A DNA stretch of 64,000 nt, from positions 1 to 64,000 of the forward strand of contig PVNI01000002.1 of NCBI GenBank assembly GCA_003001795.1, given 5' to 3'. Positions 18,780 to 28,396 of this stretch are shown here, piece by piece. Within the stretch, counting starts at the first letter, position 1; every line of letters begins with the position of its first letter. The notes beneath the pieces were generated by a model, which was given only the letters and a program-made list of their open reading frames with translations, was not told the origin of the DNA and searched no databases. The position numbers and the translations under genes are program-made. The stretch comes from Actinomadura viridilutea (GTDB taxonomy: Bacteria; Actinomycetota; Actinomycetes; Streptosporangiales; Streptosporangiaceae).

Positions 18780-19370
18780 CTACGCCCGCCCGCTCTCCCA
18801 GTGCGGGTCGCGCCCGGCGAGGCCGAGCAGCCGCTCCAACAGCGGAGCGGACTCGGGCACCGGGACCTGCGGGCCGAACGCCCCAAGCTTGCGGCCGGTG
18901 TCCGCGATGCGGTCGAGCTGCGCGTAGGCGGCGCGGACCAGGTCGTCGCCGAACCGGGCGCTCTGCCCGGTGGCGACGGCCAGGTCCCACCCGTGCAGCA
19001 CGCACTCGAGGAACAGAATGCCGCCGACGAACGGGGCGGGCATGGCCGTCCCCTCGCCGGTGAGCCGGGTCGTCCCCTCCCAGGCATCCGGGTGCGACCA
19101 CGCCTCGGCGGCCTTGCGCACCCGCGCGGCGTACAGCCCGGCCCAGTCGCCGTCGACGGTGAAGTCGTGGTCCTGGCCCGGCTCGGCGGGCGGCGTCAGC
19201 TTGTGCGCGGCGCCCTCGATCCGTCCGCTCCAGAAGATCATGTGGTTGACCAGCGCCCGCACGTCCCACTCCGGGCAGGGCGTCGGCGCGTCCAGCCGGT
19301 CGGCGGGCACGGCGTCCATGACGCCCACGGCGGCCTCCGCGGCGGGCGCCATCAGCGTCCTCAGTTCCAT
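18780..19370 (-). CDS. DinB-like TIGR03086-family metal-binding protein
   Basis: A 196-residue protein of the DinB/mycothiol-dependent maleylpyruvate isomerase fold. It shows the family segments [20 protein letters not shown] and [12 protein letters not shown], with His residues suited to a metal site. Members of the TIGR03086 group are common in mycothiol-producing actinobacteria and mostly uncharacterised, so the reaction is unknown. The ATG at 19370 follows a GAGAGGGGG stretch and gives the normal family N-terminus. It is divergent from the NUDIX gene. Confidence 0.8.
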   Translation of the reverse strand: MELRTLMAPAAEAAVGVMDAVPADRLDAPTPCPEWDVRALVNHMIFWSGRIEGAAHKLTPPAEPGQDHDFTVDGDWAGLYAARVRKAAEAWSHPDAWEGTTRLTGEGTAMPAPFVGGILFLECVLHGWDLAVATGQSARFGDDLVRAAYAQLDRIADTGRKLGAFGPQVPVPESAPLLERLLGLAGRDPHWESGRA

Positions 19371-19510
19371 CGTCGCCCCCTCTCGAACATGTGTTCCCAC
19401 ACTACGGGGTCGACTCCTCCGAATTCTTGAAGAAACGCGACATGCGCGGCGCCGCGGTCAGCGCGCGTCGCGCGGGTTCCGGCCGCGGTGTCGCCTGGCA
19501 CGATCGGAAC

Positions 19511-20137
19511 ATGAGCGATCTCCTCGGCGACCTGGCGGACTTCCGGGAGGCCGCCGCCGTGCGGCTGCGCGCCTTCTCCCACACGACCGTCGCCGACTCC
19601 CCAGGGCTGCGGCGCGCCGGGGTGGTGGTCTGCGTGCTGGAGCACGACGGCGCCCTGTCCGTGGTGCTCATCAAGCGCGCCTACCGAGGGCGGAACGCCG
19701 GCCAGTGGGGACTGCCGGGCGGAGGCGTGGACGCGGGCGAGACTCCGGTGGAGGCGGCTCTGCGGGAGCTGCGCGAGGAGGTCGGCCTGGAGGCCGCCCC
19801 CGAGGACGTCCTGGGCCGATTGGACGACTTCCCCGCCGCGTCGGGTTTCGCCATCACGCCCGTGGTGGTGGCGTTGGACGCGCCGGGCCCCCTGCGTCCC
19901 GACCCGGCCGAGGTGCACTCGATCCACCTGGTGACGCTGCAGAGGCTGGCCGCAGACGACACGCCGCGTTGGGTGCCCCAGTTGGACGGCGGGCGGATGC
20001 TGCAGATGCGCCTGGGCCCCGACTGGGTCGTGCACGCGCCGACCGGCGCGCTGCTCTGGCAGTTCCGTGAGGTGGTGCTGCTGGGACGCCACGTCCGGGT
20101 GGCCGACTTCCTGCAGCCCGACTGGACCCGTACCTGA
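19511..20137 (+). CDS. NUDIX hydrolase
   Basis: A 208-residue protein with a complete NUDIX box (GGGVDAGETPVEAALRELRE followed by EVGL). Family enzymes cleave nucleoside diphosphates linked to another moiety. It resembles the CoA-pyrophosphatase-like NUDIX group in having the box early and a long C-terminal part, but the substrate cannot be read from the sequence. The start is ATG 19511. Longer readings contain an arginine-rich stretch with no homology. Confidence 0.85.
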   Translation: MSDLLGDLADFREAAAVRLRAFSHTTVADSPGLRRAGVVVCVLEHDGALSVVLIKRAYRGRNAGQWGLPGGGVDAGETPVEAALRELREEVGLEAAPEDVLGRLDDFPAASGFAITPVVVALDAPGPLRPDPAEVHSIHLVTLQRLAADDTPRWVPQLDGGRMLQMRLGPDWVVHAPTGALLWQFREVVLLGRHVRVADFLQPDWTRT

Positions 20138-20182
20138 CCGCGGTCCCCGTCCGCCTGGCCCCGATCCGGCCGTGCCGCGCCG

Positions 20183-21196
20183 TCAGGGCCGCCGGGCCGC
20201 TTCGATGATCCGGTACGTGGTCGGCTCCAAGAGGTCGGAGATCGACACCTGCCGCAGCCCGGCCGCGGCGAGCAGGTCGCGGAACTCGGCCTCGGTGCGC
20301 TCCCGGCCGCCGGTGGCGACCAGCATGTTGACGTCGCTCATGATCGCGCGCCGGTACTCGGGCGTGACCAGGGGCGGCAGGACGGGCTCCACGATCAGCA
20401 CGCGCGCCTCGGGCGTCATCGCGGCGCGGCAGGTGCGCAGGATGGCGGCGGCCTTCTCGTCGTCCCAGTCGTGGATCACGCTTTTGAGGACGTAGGCGTC
20501 GGCGCCCTCCGGCACGGACGCGAAGAAGTCTCCGGAGACCGCCTCGCAGCGGTCGGCGACGCCCGCCTCCTCCAGGGGCCGGCCGGCGTCTTCCAGCGCG
20601 GCGGGGAGGTCGAACAGGACGCCCCTGAGCCCGGGCACGGCGCGCAGGATCGCGGCCATGAGCGTGCCGTTGCCGCCGCCGATGTCGGCGATCGTGCGGT
20701 AGCGGCCGAAGTCGTGCGTCCTGACGAGGGCGGGGGCGACGTTGCGCGCGTCCTCGGCCATGGCCCGGTTGAACGTCGCCGACGCTTCCGGGTTGCGGGC
20801 GAAGTACTCGAACGGGATCATGCCGGTCATCCGTTCCCAGGCGTACTCGCCCGTGCGCACGGTCTCGACCAGATCCCCCCAGGTCCGCCAGACCTCCGGA
20901 CCGCAGAACAGCGCGACCAGGCCGCAGATGGAGCCGGGGGCATCGGGGCGCAGCCGCTCGCCCTCCTCCGTCAGCGCGAACCGGTTCGGCTCGACCTGGC
21001 GCACGGCGCCGAGCACCGTGAGCGCGCGCAGGAGCCGGTGCAGGGAGGGGGCGTGGGCGCGGGTCTCCTCGGCGAGCTCCTCGGCGGTCCGGGGGCCGTC
21101 GGCGAGCGCGTCGGCCAGACGCAGCTCGACGGCCGCGTACAGGATCTGTGCGGGCATGTAGCCGAACGCCATGTCCAGCAGCGCTGATCGCGCCAT
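20183..21196 (-). CDS. SAM-dependent O-methyltransferase (plant-type dimerisation domain)
   Basis: A 337-residue small-molecule methyltransferase. It has an N-terminal winged-helix dimerisation domain (ALADGPRTAEELAEE, LHRLLRALTVLGAV), SAM motif I (IADIGGGNGTLMAAIL), and the catalytic-type segment SVIHDWDDEKAAAIL where His is the usual base. Homologues act in polyketide and aromatic natural-product tailoring (acetylserotonin O-methyltransferase-like family). No biosynthetic cluster surrounds it, so the substrate is unknown. A good AAAGGAGA ribosome site precedes ATG 21196. Confidence 0.88.
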   Translation of the reverse strand: MARSALLDMAFGYMPAQILYAAVELRLADALADGPRTAEELAEETRAHAPSLHRLLRALTVLGAVRQVEPNRFALTEEGERLRPDAPGSICGLVALFCGPEVWRTWGDLVETVRTGEYAWERMTGMIPFEYFARNPEASATFNRAMAEDARNVAPALVRTHDFGRYRTIADIGGGNGTLMAAILRAVPGLRGVLFDLPAALEDAGRPLEEAGVADRCEAVSGDFFASVPEGADAYVLKSVIHDWDDEKAAAILRTCRAAMTPEARVLIVEPVLPPLVTPEYRRAIMSDVNMLVATGGRERTEAEFRDLLAAAGLRQVSISDLLEPTTYRIIEAARRP

Positions 21197-21521
21197 GGCC
21201 GTCTCCTTTGTTCGCCGTGACCGTGTGCTTCCCCGGGCGGGGTATGCGGACACGCGGGCGATGAGCACGGCACGCGCGGCGACCTGACCGAACGCCGCCT
21301 GCTGCGCCGCCGTTTTCCGCAGGAGTCGGGCCGCATCCGCACCACATCCGGCGGCGGGCGTGCCCGGGCGCGTCTCGGCGTGGACGATCCCTCCGCTCGG
21401 TGTCAACAGCGGACTGTCACACGATCGTCACACTTGATCGTTACCAATCGGACGATTTCAGTTTTATCGCGCCAAATAACACTAGGGGGTGCTCTGTTCC
21501 CTAGAGAGCAAGGAGAGCCCC

Positions 21522-22160
21522 GTGAGGCGCAGGAGACTCACCGTCACCGCCGCCACCCTCGCCGCAGCCGCCGCCCTGACCGGCGCGCTGCCGGCCTCCC
21601 CCGCTGCCGCGGCCCCGCCGACCCCGCCCGACAAGGCCACTTCCCTGGCGCACCTGGCGTCGCTCCGCGTCGCCGCCGAGGGGTCCTCCACGGGGTACAG
21701 CCGGGACAAGTTCCCCCACTGGATCACCATCTCCGGCAACTGCAACACCCGCGAGGAGGTGCTCAAGCGGGACGGGTCCAACGTCCAGGTCGGTTCGGAC
21801 TGCTATCCCACCTCGGGGTCGTGGTACAGCCCGTACGACGGGGCGACCTGGTCCAACCCGTCCGACGTCGACATCGACCACATGGTCCCCCTGGCGGAGG
21901 CGTGGCGCTCGGGCGCCAGCAGCTGGACGACCAGCCGCCGCCAGCAGTTCGCCAACGACCTGTCCAGCTCGCAGCTGTGGGCGGTCACCGACGACGTCAA
22001 CCAGGCCAAGGGCGACAAGGACCCGGCCGAGTGGGTGCCGCCGCGCGCCGCGTTCCGCTGCATGTACGCCCGCTCGTGGGTCGACGTGAAGTACCGCTAC
22101 GACCTCAGCGTCGACAGCGCCGAGAAGGCGGCGCTGACCAACCTCCTCAACGCCTGCTGA
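21522..22160 (+). CDS. Secreted HNH-family nuclease (DUF1524-like)
   Basis: A 212-residue exported protein. It has a signal peptide (VRRRRLTVTAATLAAAAALT… ending near ASPAAAA) and a mature part with CNTREEVLKRD, DIDHMVPLAEAW and the Asn-rich QLWAVTDDVNQAKGDKDPAEW. These are the HNH/beta-beta-alpha metal motifs of extracellular actinomycete nucleases. Two pairs of Cys could form disulfides. It probably degrades DNA for phosphate scavenging or during development (inference). GTG 21522 follows AAGGAGAG by 4 bases. Confidence 0.85.
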   Translation: MRRRRLTVTAATLAAAAALTGALPASPAAAAPPTPPDKATSLAHLASLRVAAEGSSTGYSRDKFPHWITISGNCNTREEVLKRDGSNVQVGSDCYPTSGSWYSPYDGATWSNPSDVDIDHMVPLAEAWRSGASSWTTSRRQQFANDLSSSQLWAVTDDVNQAKGDKDPAEWVPPRAAFRCMYARSWVDVKYRYDLSVDSAEKAALTNLLNAC

Positions 22161-22501
22161 GCCCACTCGGACAGGCCCTCCCCGTCGAGGCCCCGGCCGC
22201 GCCGTGTACGCTCCCGGCCGGGGCCTCGCCGCGTCCGGCGTCGGTTCCGACATGCCGACCGAAGGCGATCCGGACGTCGGCCGCGTCGCACCAGCCGGTC
22301 CGCCGCGTCGGTCGGCGCCGGCAGTGCGGGTCGATTCACCCAGGCCAGAGGCGCGGCGTCGGCCGGTCCCGCCTCGGGCGCCGCCTTCGTCGACCCCAGT
22401 GGCACCCGGTTTCGGACGCGCCGTTTTGACATTTTCGAGCCATTCATCCCAGACTGCACCGGTTCACCGCACGATGACCCGCAGGAAGGGATGACGGCCG
22501 C
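22161..22501. other. Intergenic, no gene recognised
   Basis: Open frames here are short and lack family features. The right end contains a GGAAGGGATG stretch that may serve as ribosome-binding site for the permease. Confidence 0.5.
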
Positions 22502-23977
22502 GTGAGCGACAACCGGCTGCGGACGACGACGCCCCCGTCCGCGCACACCGGCGCCCCAGTGGATCCGGGCGACCTCGGCTACCGCAAGTCCTTGCAGACG
22601 CGGCACGTCAGCATGATCGCGATCGGCGGGGCCATCGGCACCGGCCTGTTCCTGGGCGCCGGGGGGCGGCTGGCCACCGCGGGCCCCTCGCTGGCCATCG
22701 CGTACGCGGTCTGCGGGTTCTTCGCGTTCATGGTGGTGCGCGCGCTCGGCGAGCTCGTCCTGTACCGGCCCTCGTCGGGGTCGTTCGTGTCCTACTCGCG
22801 GGAGTTCATGGGCGAGAAGGGCGCCTTCGTCGCCGGGTGGATGCACTTCCTCAACTGGTCGACCACCGGCATCGTCGACATCACCGCCATCGCCGTCTAC
22901 ATCCACTACTGGGACGCCTTCAGCGCGATCCCGCAGTGGACGCTCGCCCTGATCGCCCTGGCCGTGGTGCTCACGGTCAACCTGATCTCCGTGCGGATCT
23001 TCGGCGAGCTGGAGTTCTGGTTCTCCATCGTCAAGGTGGGCGCGCTGGCGGCGTTCATGCTCATCGGCATCGCGCTGCTGGTGACCGGGCACGACGTGGC
23101 CGGCCACGACTCGGGGCCGAGGCTGATCCTCGAGAACGGCGGGGTGTTCCCGCACGGGGTGCTGCCCATGCTGGTCCTCATCCAGGGCGTGGTGTTCGCC
23201 TACGCCTCCACCGAGCTGGTGGGCGTGGCCGCGGGCGAGACGCAGGACCCCGAGCGGGTCGTGCCGAAGGCCATCAACTCCATCATCTGGCGGATCCTGC
23301 TGTTCTACGTCGGCTCGGTGGTGCTGCTGGCCATGCTGCTGCCGTGGAACGCCTACTCGGCCGACGAAAGCCCGTTCGTCACCGTTCTGGCAGGGCTGGG
23401 CGTCCCCGCGGCGGGCGACGTGATGAACCTGATCGTGGTGACCGCGGCGCTGTCCAGCCTCAACTCCGGCCTGTACTCCACGGGGCGCATCCTGCGCTCG
23501 CTGGGCGCGGCCGGGTCGGCGCCGCGCTTCACCATGGCGATGAGCCGCTCCCAGGTGCCCTACGGGGGCATCCTGATGACGTCGGCGATCTGCGTTCTCG
23601 GGGTGGTGCTCAACTACTGGGTGCCGGCCCGGGCGTTCGAGATCGTGCTGAACCTGGCGGCCGTGGGCATCCTCGGCACCTGGGCGATGATCATGCTGTC
23701 GCACCTGCTGTTCGTGCGGCGGGCCCGGCAGGGGCGGGTGGCGCGGCCCGCCTACCGGCTGCCCGGGTCGCCCGTCACCCAGCCCCTGACCTTGGCGTTC
23801 CTGCTGGCCGTGCTGGTCCTGATGTGGTTCGACCGGGACGGGGCCGGGCACATGACCGTCATGGCCGTGCCGTTCATCGCCGCGGCGCTGGTCGTGGGCT
23901 GGCTGTTCGTCTCGCGCCGGCACCGCCGGAGCGACGCCCCGGCGGGCGCGACCCGCGACGCCGACGCGGGCGGGTGA
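22502..23977 (+). CDS. Amino acid permease (APC superfamily, AAT/GabP-AnsP type)
   Basis: A 491-residue, twelve-helix transporter. It opens with the AAT-family signature around GYRKSLQTRHVSMIAIGGAI and GTGLFLGAGGRL, and has the conserved YASTELVGVAAGETQDPERVV loop after helix 6. The family imports amino acids with protons. Resemblance is to asparagine and GABA permeases, but the substrate is not certain. It lies 19 bases before the class II amidotransferase gene, so the two may be co-transcribed. Start is GTG, just after a purine-rich region. Confidence 0.9.
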   Translation: MSDNRLRTTTPPSAHTGAPVDPGDLGYRKSLQTRHVSMIAIGGAIGTGLFLGAGGRLATAGPSLAIAYAVCGFFAFMVVRALGELVLYRPSSGSFVSYSREFMGEKGAFVAGWMHFLNWSTTGIVDITAIAVYIHYWDAFSAIPQWTLALIALAVVLTVNLISVRIFGELEFWFSIVKVGALAAFMLIGIALLVTGHDVAGHDSGPRLILENGGVFPHGVLPMLVLIQGVVFAYASTELVGVAAGETQDPERVVPKAINSIIWRILLFYVGSVVLLAMLLPWNAYSADESPFVTVLAGLGVPAAGDVMNLIVVTAALSSLNSGLYSTGRILRSLGAAGSAPRFTMAMSRSQVPYGGILMTSAICVLGVVLNYWVPARAFEIVLNLAAVGILGTWAMIMLSHLLFVRRARQGRVARPAYRLPGSPVTQPLTLAFLLAVLVLMWFDRDGAGHMTVMAVPFIAAALVVGWLFVSRRHRRSDAPAGATRDADAGG

Positions 23978-23996
23978 CCTCGGCCGGCGGACCGCC

Positions 23997-24854
23997 ATGT
24001 GCCGACTGTTCGGGATGACCACCGGCGGCCCGCGCGTGCGGGCCGCGTTCTGGCTGCTGGACGCCCCGCAGAGCCTGGAGGCGCAGAGCCGCCGGATGCC
24101 CGACGGCACGGGACTGGGCTGGTTCTCGCTCGGCGACGAGCCGGTGCGCGACCGGGCGCCGATCGCGGCGTACGCGAACGCCGACTTCGCCTCGCACGCC
24201 CGCCACGTGGTGTCGCACACCTTCGTCTCGCATGTCCGGTACGCGTCCGGCTCCCCGGTCTCCGTGCGCAACGCCCACCCGTTCGCGATGAAGAACCGGC
24301 TGTTCGCGCACAACGGCGTGGTGCAGGGCATGGACGTGCTCGACACGTGGCTGACCGATGTGGACAGGGTCCTCACGGAGGGGCAGACCGACTCCGAGCG
24401 GGTGTTCGCCTACGTCACCGCGGAGATCCGCCGGCGCGGCGACACCACCGCCGGGCTGATCGCGGCGATCCGCCGGATCGCCGCCGAACTGCCGGTCTAC
24501 TCGCTGAACCTGGTGCTGGCCGAGGCGCGCCGCCTGTGGGCGCTGCGCTATCCCGCGCACAACGAGCTGTGGGCGCTGACGCCGCGGCTGTGCGGCCCGC
24601 GGCACCTGCAGTCCCCGCACGAGCCCGGCAGCCTGGACCTGGCGGGACCGGACGGCGACGGCCGCCGCACCGCCCCCGCGTACGTGATCGCCAGCGAGCG
24701 GATGGACGACGACCCGGGCTGGCGGCTCCTGGAGCCCGGGGAGCTGCTCGTGGTGGACGGGCTCAGCGCCGCGCCGATGTTCCCGTTCGATCCGCCGGCG
24801 CATCCGTTGACCGACGCCGACCTGTCCGCCGAGGAGGCCGCCTCGCAGAGCTGA
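23997..24854 (+). CDS. Class II glutamine amidotransferase (EgtC-like)
   Basis: A 285-residue Ntn hydrolase. Met1 is followed by the catalytic Cys2 (MCRLFGMTTGGP), and the family motifs VSHVRYASGS-type and NAHPFAMKNRLFAHNG follow. This is the stand-alone glutaminase-type fold related to EgtC, which hydrolyses gamma-glutamyl bonds in ergothioneine biosynthesis. No other egt gene is nearby, so the substrate is open. It follows an amino-acid permease by 19 bases, suggesting a gamma-glutamyl or amide substrate imported by that permease (inference). Confidence 0.85.
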   Translation: MCRLFGMTTGGPRVRAAFWLLDAPQSLEAQSRRMPDGTGLGWFSLGDEPVRDRAPIAAYANADFASHARHVVSHTFVSHVRYASGSPVSVRNAHPFAMKNRLFAHNGVVQGMDVLDTWLTDVDRVLTEGQTDSERVFAYVTAEIRRRGDTTAGLIAAIRRIAAELPVYSLNLVLAEARRLWALRYPAHNELWALTPRLCGPRHLQSPHEPGSLDLAGPDGDGRRTAPAYVIASERMDDDPGWRLLEPGELLVVDGLSAAPMFPFDPPAHPLTDADLSAEEAASQS

Positions 24855-24953
24855 CCCCGTCAGCGCCGGCACCAGGCGCCGGGGCACGTTCCGGGGGCGC
24901 TGCGGCGCGGGGCGGAGGGCGGCTGCGTCACAGGCACCGCCTACAGTGGCGTC

Positions 24954-25775
24954 GTGGAGCATCCGTTGACACTGATGGCCGTCCACGCCCATCCGGACGA
25001 CGAGGTGATCGGCACCGGCGGGGTGTTGGCGCGCTACGCGGCCGAGGGCGTGCGGACCGTCCTGGTGACCTGCACCAACGGCGAGCAGGGCGACGACGAG
25101 AACGGGGCCAAGCCCGGCGAGCCGGGCCACGACGCCGATCGGGTCGCCCGGCGGCGGCTGGCCGAGCTGAAGGAGTCGGCGGACCTGCTCGGCGTCCGCG
25201 ACCTGGAACTGCTGGGCTACCGCGACTCGGGGATGGCGGGCTGGCCCGCCAACGAGCATCCCGAGGCGTTCGCCAACGTCCCCGTCGAGGTCGCGGCGCC
25301 GCGGCTGGCGGCGCTGATGGAGCGGTACCGCCCGCAGGTCGTGGTCACCTACGACGAGAACGGCGGCTACGGCCACCCCGACCACATCCAGGCCCACCGC
25401 GTGGCGATGGCCGCCGCGGAGCTCAGCGGCGTTCCGGACAAGCTCTACTACACGGCCGTCCCCCGCTCGGGCGTGGCGCGGCTGGCGGAGCTGATGAAAA
25501 CGTCCGGTGTCGACCTGCCCGAACCGGACCTGCCCGACGACTTCGGCACCCCCGACGAGCTGATCACCAGCGTGGTGGACGTCACCCCCTATGCCGGGCG
25601 CAAGCGGAAGGCCCTGCAGGTGCACGCCAGCCAGGGCGACAGCATCTTCCTGCTGAGCCTGCCCGAGGAGATCCAGGAGGTCATCTTCGGCACCGAGACG
25701 TTCGTGCGGCGCTCCACCCGCGTCCCGGCGCCCGACCACGAGGACGATCTCTTCGCGGGCTTGCGCCCCTCCTGA
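24954..25775 (+). CDS. PIG-L/LmbE-family deacetylase
   Basis: A 273-residue zinc hydrolase with AHPDDE (His13, Asp16) and the second metal motif HPDH (His141, His144). The family includes the mycothiol enzymes MshB and Mca and many antibiotic-sugar deacetylases. The local sequence VIGTGGVLARYAAEG differs from typical MshB, so I keep the general call. TACAGT at 24942-24947, 6 bases before GTG, suggests a leaderless mRNA. Confidence 0.88.
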   Translation: MEHPLTLMAVHAHPDDEVIGTGGVLARYAAEGVRTVLVTCTNGEQGDDENGAKPGEPGHDADRVARRRLAELKESADLLGVRDLELLGYRDSGMAGWPANEHPEAFANVPVEVAAPRLAALMERYRPQVVVTYDENGGYGHPDHIQAHRVAMAAAELSGVPDKLYYTAVPRSGVARLAELMKTSGVDLPEPDLPDDFGTPDELITSVVDVTPYAGRKRKALQVHASQGDSIFLLSLPEEIQEVIFGTETFVRRSTRVPAPDHEDDLFAGLRPS

Positions 25776-26640
25776 CGCCAACGGTCCGGCGCCTGCCCTC
25801 CCGACCTCCGCCCGACCGCCCAGCACCCGTTCAGCTTCCGGTGGGAGGGGCGTTCCTCGGTCGGGCCGCCCGAATCGGGCACGCCGCAGCCCTGACGTCG
25901 CCCCACGATAGGGCCGAGCGCCGATGCCACTGGGCACGGGGACCACAGGCGCCAAGCCTCCGTTGGACCGCCCACACGCGGCACGCCGCCGCTGCAGCGC
26001 CCAACCCCGCGTCGGGCCCGAGCGTCAGCGGTGCTGGGCGCGAAGGACCCCACGATGGCGGGACGGCGATAAGGAGACCGCTCTGGCCTGCCGGGAGAGC
26101 TCGCGGTCGGCCTGCACTGAGCGCGCCGACACCGTCGAGGGACGCTGCCCGGACCTCCATCACTTCGCGCAGAGCGGCTGCTTCAAGCCCTGCGTGCTCC
26201 TGGAGAGGGCACTCACGGGGTGCTCACGCCGCGCGGAACGGCCCCGAGGAGGCTGGCGACCTGGTGCATCCATCACGCTCGGCCTGCTCTGCGTGCCCGC
26301 GGCCCGATCATGTCCGTCGAGCGGGCGCGCCGGCCCCGGGTGGCGCACGGTGCGGCGGCGTGCACCCTCCGTGGGATATCTCGATGGTCACCCTGATGTG
26401 TCTGAAATCGGACCGCTCCACAGGGTGACGAGCACCTTCCAGAAACGGCGTTCTGATGTCAGCATGAAAGCGTCCGGCGGGACCACATGGCCGACAGAAC
26501 GCCCTTTCCTGGACAGCTGACCCAGGCCTCGCGCCGTCACCACTGGCCCCGCCGGACGCCGGTGCGCGCCGATCATGACGTCGGATTCCTGCCGGCGCCG
26601 CCGCCCGTCGTCCCCGTCCCCCGAAAGTCAGCATGGGCGC
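25776..26640. other. Long gene-free stretch (about 865 bases)
   Basis: No convincing gene in any frame. The longest open frame (25924-26520, plus strand) has no ribosome site, scattered Cys/Arg and no family resemblance. No insertion-sequence ends, tRNA or long repeat seen. Confidence 0.5.
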
Positions 26641-26674
26641 ATGAGCCGATCGACGACGCCCCTTCCGCTTCGGC

Positions 26675-27586
26675 GTGGTGGTCGAGACGGCCCGGTCCGC
26701 CGACGAGCTGACCGCCCTGGCGCGACGCGCCGAGGAGTTCGGCTACGCCACCGTGACCCTGCGCGACCATGTCATCGCCGGGCCGTTCGGCGACCAGCTC
26801 GCCCCCATGGTGGCGCCGACGGCGGCCGTCTGCGCGACTCGCGCGCTGCGCGTCGGCACGCTCGCCCTCGCCAACGACTACCGGCACCCGGTGATGCCGG
26901 CGAAGGAGGCGGCGCCCCTCGACCAGGTCTCCGGCGGCCGGTTCGAGCTGGGCCTCGGTGCGGGCCGGCTGCGCGAGGAGTACCTCCGCGCGGGCCTGCC
27001 GTTCGACCCGCCGCGGGTGCGGGTGGACCGTCTGGAGGAGTCGGTGCAGATGCTGCGCGGCCTGCTCGGCGGCGAGAAGGTCACGCTGACCGGCCGGTAT
27101 TACAGCGTCCGCGACCTTGCGGTGTTCCCGCGGCCCGCGGCGCGGCCTCCGCTGCTGATCGGGGCGGGCGGCATGCGCATGCTGGGGCTCGCGGGGCGCC
27201 ACGCCGACATCGTGGGCGTCCTTCCCCGCGCCCTGCCGGACGGCACGATCTCCGATGAGATCACTGAGCGGCTGCCCGGCACGATCGCCCGCAAGGTCGA
27301 CCGCGTGCGGGCCGAGGGACGCGACGTCGAGCTGAGCATGCTGGTGTCGCCCGCCTTCGGCCCCGATCCGCGCACGGCGGCCGCTCGCGCGGCCGTGCGG
27401 CGCGGCTGGGGAGCCTCGTCCGCGGAGCTGGTGCCGGACATGCCGTCGCAGTTCGTCGGCCCTCCCGACCACATCGCCGAGCAGATGGTCGCGCGCCGCG
27501 AAACGTACGGCTTCTCGTACTACGTGGTGCCCGACGGGCAGATGGAGCAGTTCGCCCCCGTGGTCGCCGCGCTGACCGGCCGGTGA
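26675..27586 (+). CDS. LLM-class F420-dependent oxidoreductase (N-terminus frameshifted)
   Basis: A 303-residue TIM-barrel protein of the luciferase-like flavin/F420 family. It shows ARRAEEFGYATVTLRDHV, TRALRVGTLALANDYRHPVM, DQVSGGRFELGLGAG and ERYGF-type C-terminal motifs. Members use coenzyme F420 or FMN for redox of unknown substrates. The usual first strand (PFRFGVVVETA) is encoded just upstream but is cut off by a TGA at 26642 in that frame. An ATG at 26641 lies one frame away and would join properly if the CCCC run at 26659-26662 had one C less. As sequenced, translation would start at GTG 26675. Confidence 0.8.
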   Translation: MVVETARSADELTALARRAEEFGYATVTLRDHVIAGPFGDQLAPMVAPTAAVCATRALRVGTLALANDYRHPVMPAKEAAPLDQVSGGRFELGLGAGRLREEYLRAGLPFDPPRVRVDRLEESVQMLRGLLGGEKVTLTGRYYSVRDLAVFPRPAARPPLLIGAGGMRMLGLAGRHADIVGVLPRALPDGTISDEITERLPGTIARKVDRVRAEGRDVELSMLVSPAFGPDPRTAAARAAVRRGWGASSAELVPDMPSQFVGPPDHIAEQMVARRETYGFSYYVVPDGQMEQFAPVVAALTGR

Positions 27587-27655
27587 CGGCACGGCCTCTG
27601 CGGCGCGGAGGGCATGTGGGCCGGCGCGGCGCCGCGCGCGGCTTCGGGGTCGCGA

Positions 27656-27687
27656 ACGCCCCGGCGGTCCGCAGACCGCCGGGGCGT
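27656..27687. terminator. Bidirectional hairpin terminator
   Basis: A perfect 14-bp stem, ACGCCCCGGCGGTC / GACCGCCGGGGCGT, with a CGCA loop lies between two convergent genes ending at 27586 (plus) and 27749 (minus). No T-run is present, as usual in high-GC actinomycetes. Confidence 0.7.
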
Positions 27688-27748
27688 CGTGTCGACTCCG
27701 CGGTGGGACGTCCTCGGCGGACGTCCTCGAGTGTCCCGTCGGGCGGCG

Positions 27749-28396
27749 TCAGCCCAGCGGGCGGGGCTTGCCCCTGGTGCCGGGGCCGTCGCCCCACTCG
27801 AGCACCTCGTACTTCACGCCCCGCAGGTGGCCCTCGCCGGTGCCGGCGTAGTACTTGCTGGCGGGCTTGCCGCCGTCCAGCAGGTAGCGGAACGTGTAGG
27901 TGTCGAGGTCGAGCATCACGCCGTTGTGAGAGGGAGCGCCCGGGCCGCGGTCGCCGATGAAGCCGACGCGGCTGCGGCCCTTGTAGGTGACGCGCACCTT
28001 GGTCATCAGGGGCCAGCTCGGGCTGGCGAACAGGCCCTTCTGCATGGGCTTGCCGCTGGCGGGGGCGCCGGTGTCACCGTTGATGCCCGACCCGTCGTCC
28101 CAGAAGTAGGACGCGGTCGTGTACCCCGTCAGAAGTGCCTTCTTCTTGCGCTTCTTCTTGGTCTTCTTCTTGGTGAGCTTGGTGAGGGAGTCGGCGTGGG
28201 CGGCCTCCCCCGTGGCGGCCTTGCCGGGCCGCACGTCCAGAACGCTGTTCTCCTGAGCCGCCAGCGGCTGCTGGGACGGCATGGTCTTGGGCGCGGCGGC
28301 ATCGTCACTCGCGGCGGCCACTCCGGCCACCAGCATGCCGGCCAGGCAGGAGCCGGTCACGGCGGTCATGACGACATTGAGCGCACGCTGCTGCAT
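27749..28396 (-). CDS. Secreted 3D/double-psi-barrel-like protein with Lys-rich linker
   Basis: A 215-residue exported protein. It has a signal peptide (ALNVVMTAVTGSCLAGMLVA, cleavage near GVAAA), a linker of about 60 residues ending in the basic run KKKTKKKRKKK, and a C-terminal domain. In that domain TTASYFWDDGSGINGDTG, PLMTKVRVTYKGRS and FIGDRGPGAPSHNGVMLDLD resemble the 3D (Asp-Asp-Asp) / double-psi barrel of cell-wall lytic proteins. The basic linker could bind teichoic or nucleic polyanions. Function in wall remodelling is inferred. A long leader (about 370 bases) precedes it. Confidence 0.7.
   Translation of the reverse strand: MQQRALNVVMTAVTGSCLAGMLVAGVAAASDDAAAPKTMPSQQPLAAQENSVLDVRPGKAATGEAAHADSLTKLTKKKTKKKRKKKALLTGYTTASYFWDDGSGINGDTGAPASGKPMQKGLFASPSWPLMTKVRVTYKGRSRVGFIGDRGPGAPSHNGVMLDLDTYTFRYLLDGGKPASKYYAGTGEGHLRGVKYEVLEWGDGPGTRGKPRPLG

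Noticed and set aside
22097..24376. 759-codon minus-strand open frame opposite the permease
   Set aside because: Shadow of the amino-acid permease and amidotransferase genes, His/Arg-rich and without motifs.
25924..26520. 198-codon plus-strand frame as a gene
   Set aside because: No ribosome-binding site, Arg/Cys-rich and no recognisable domain; left as gene-free DNA.
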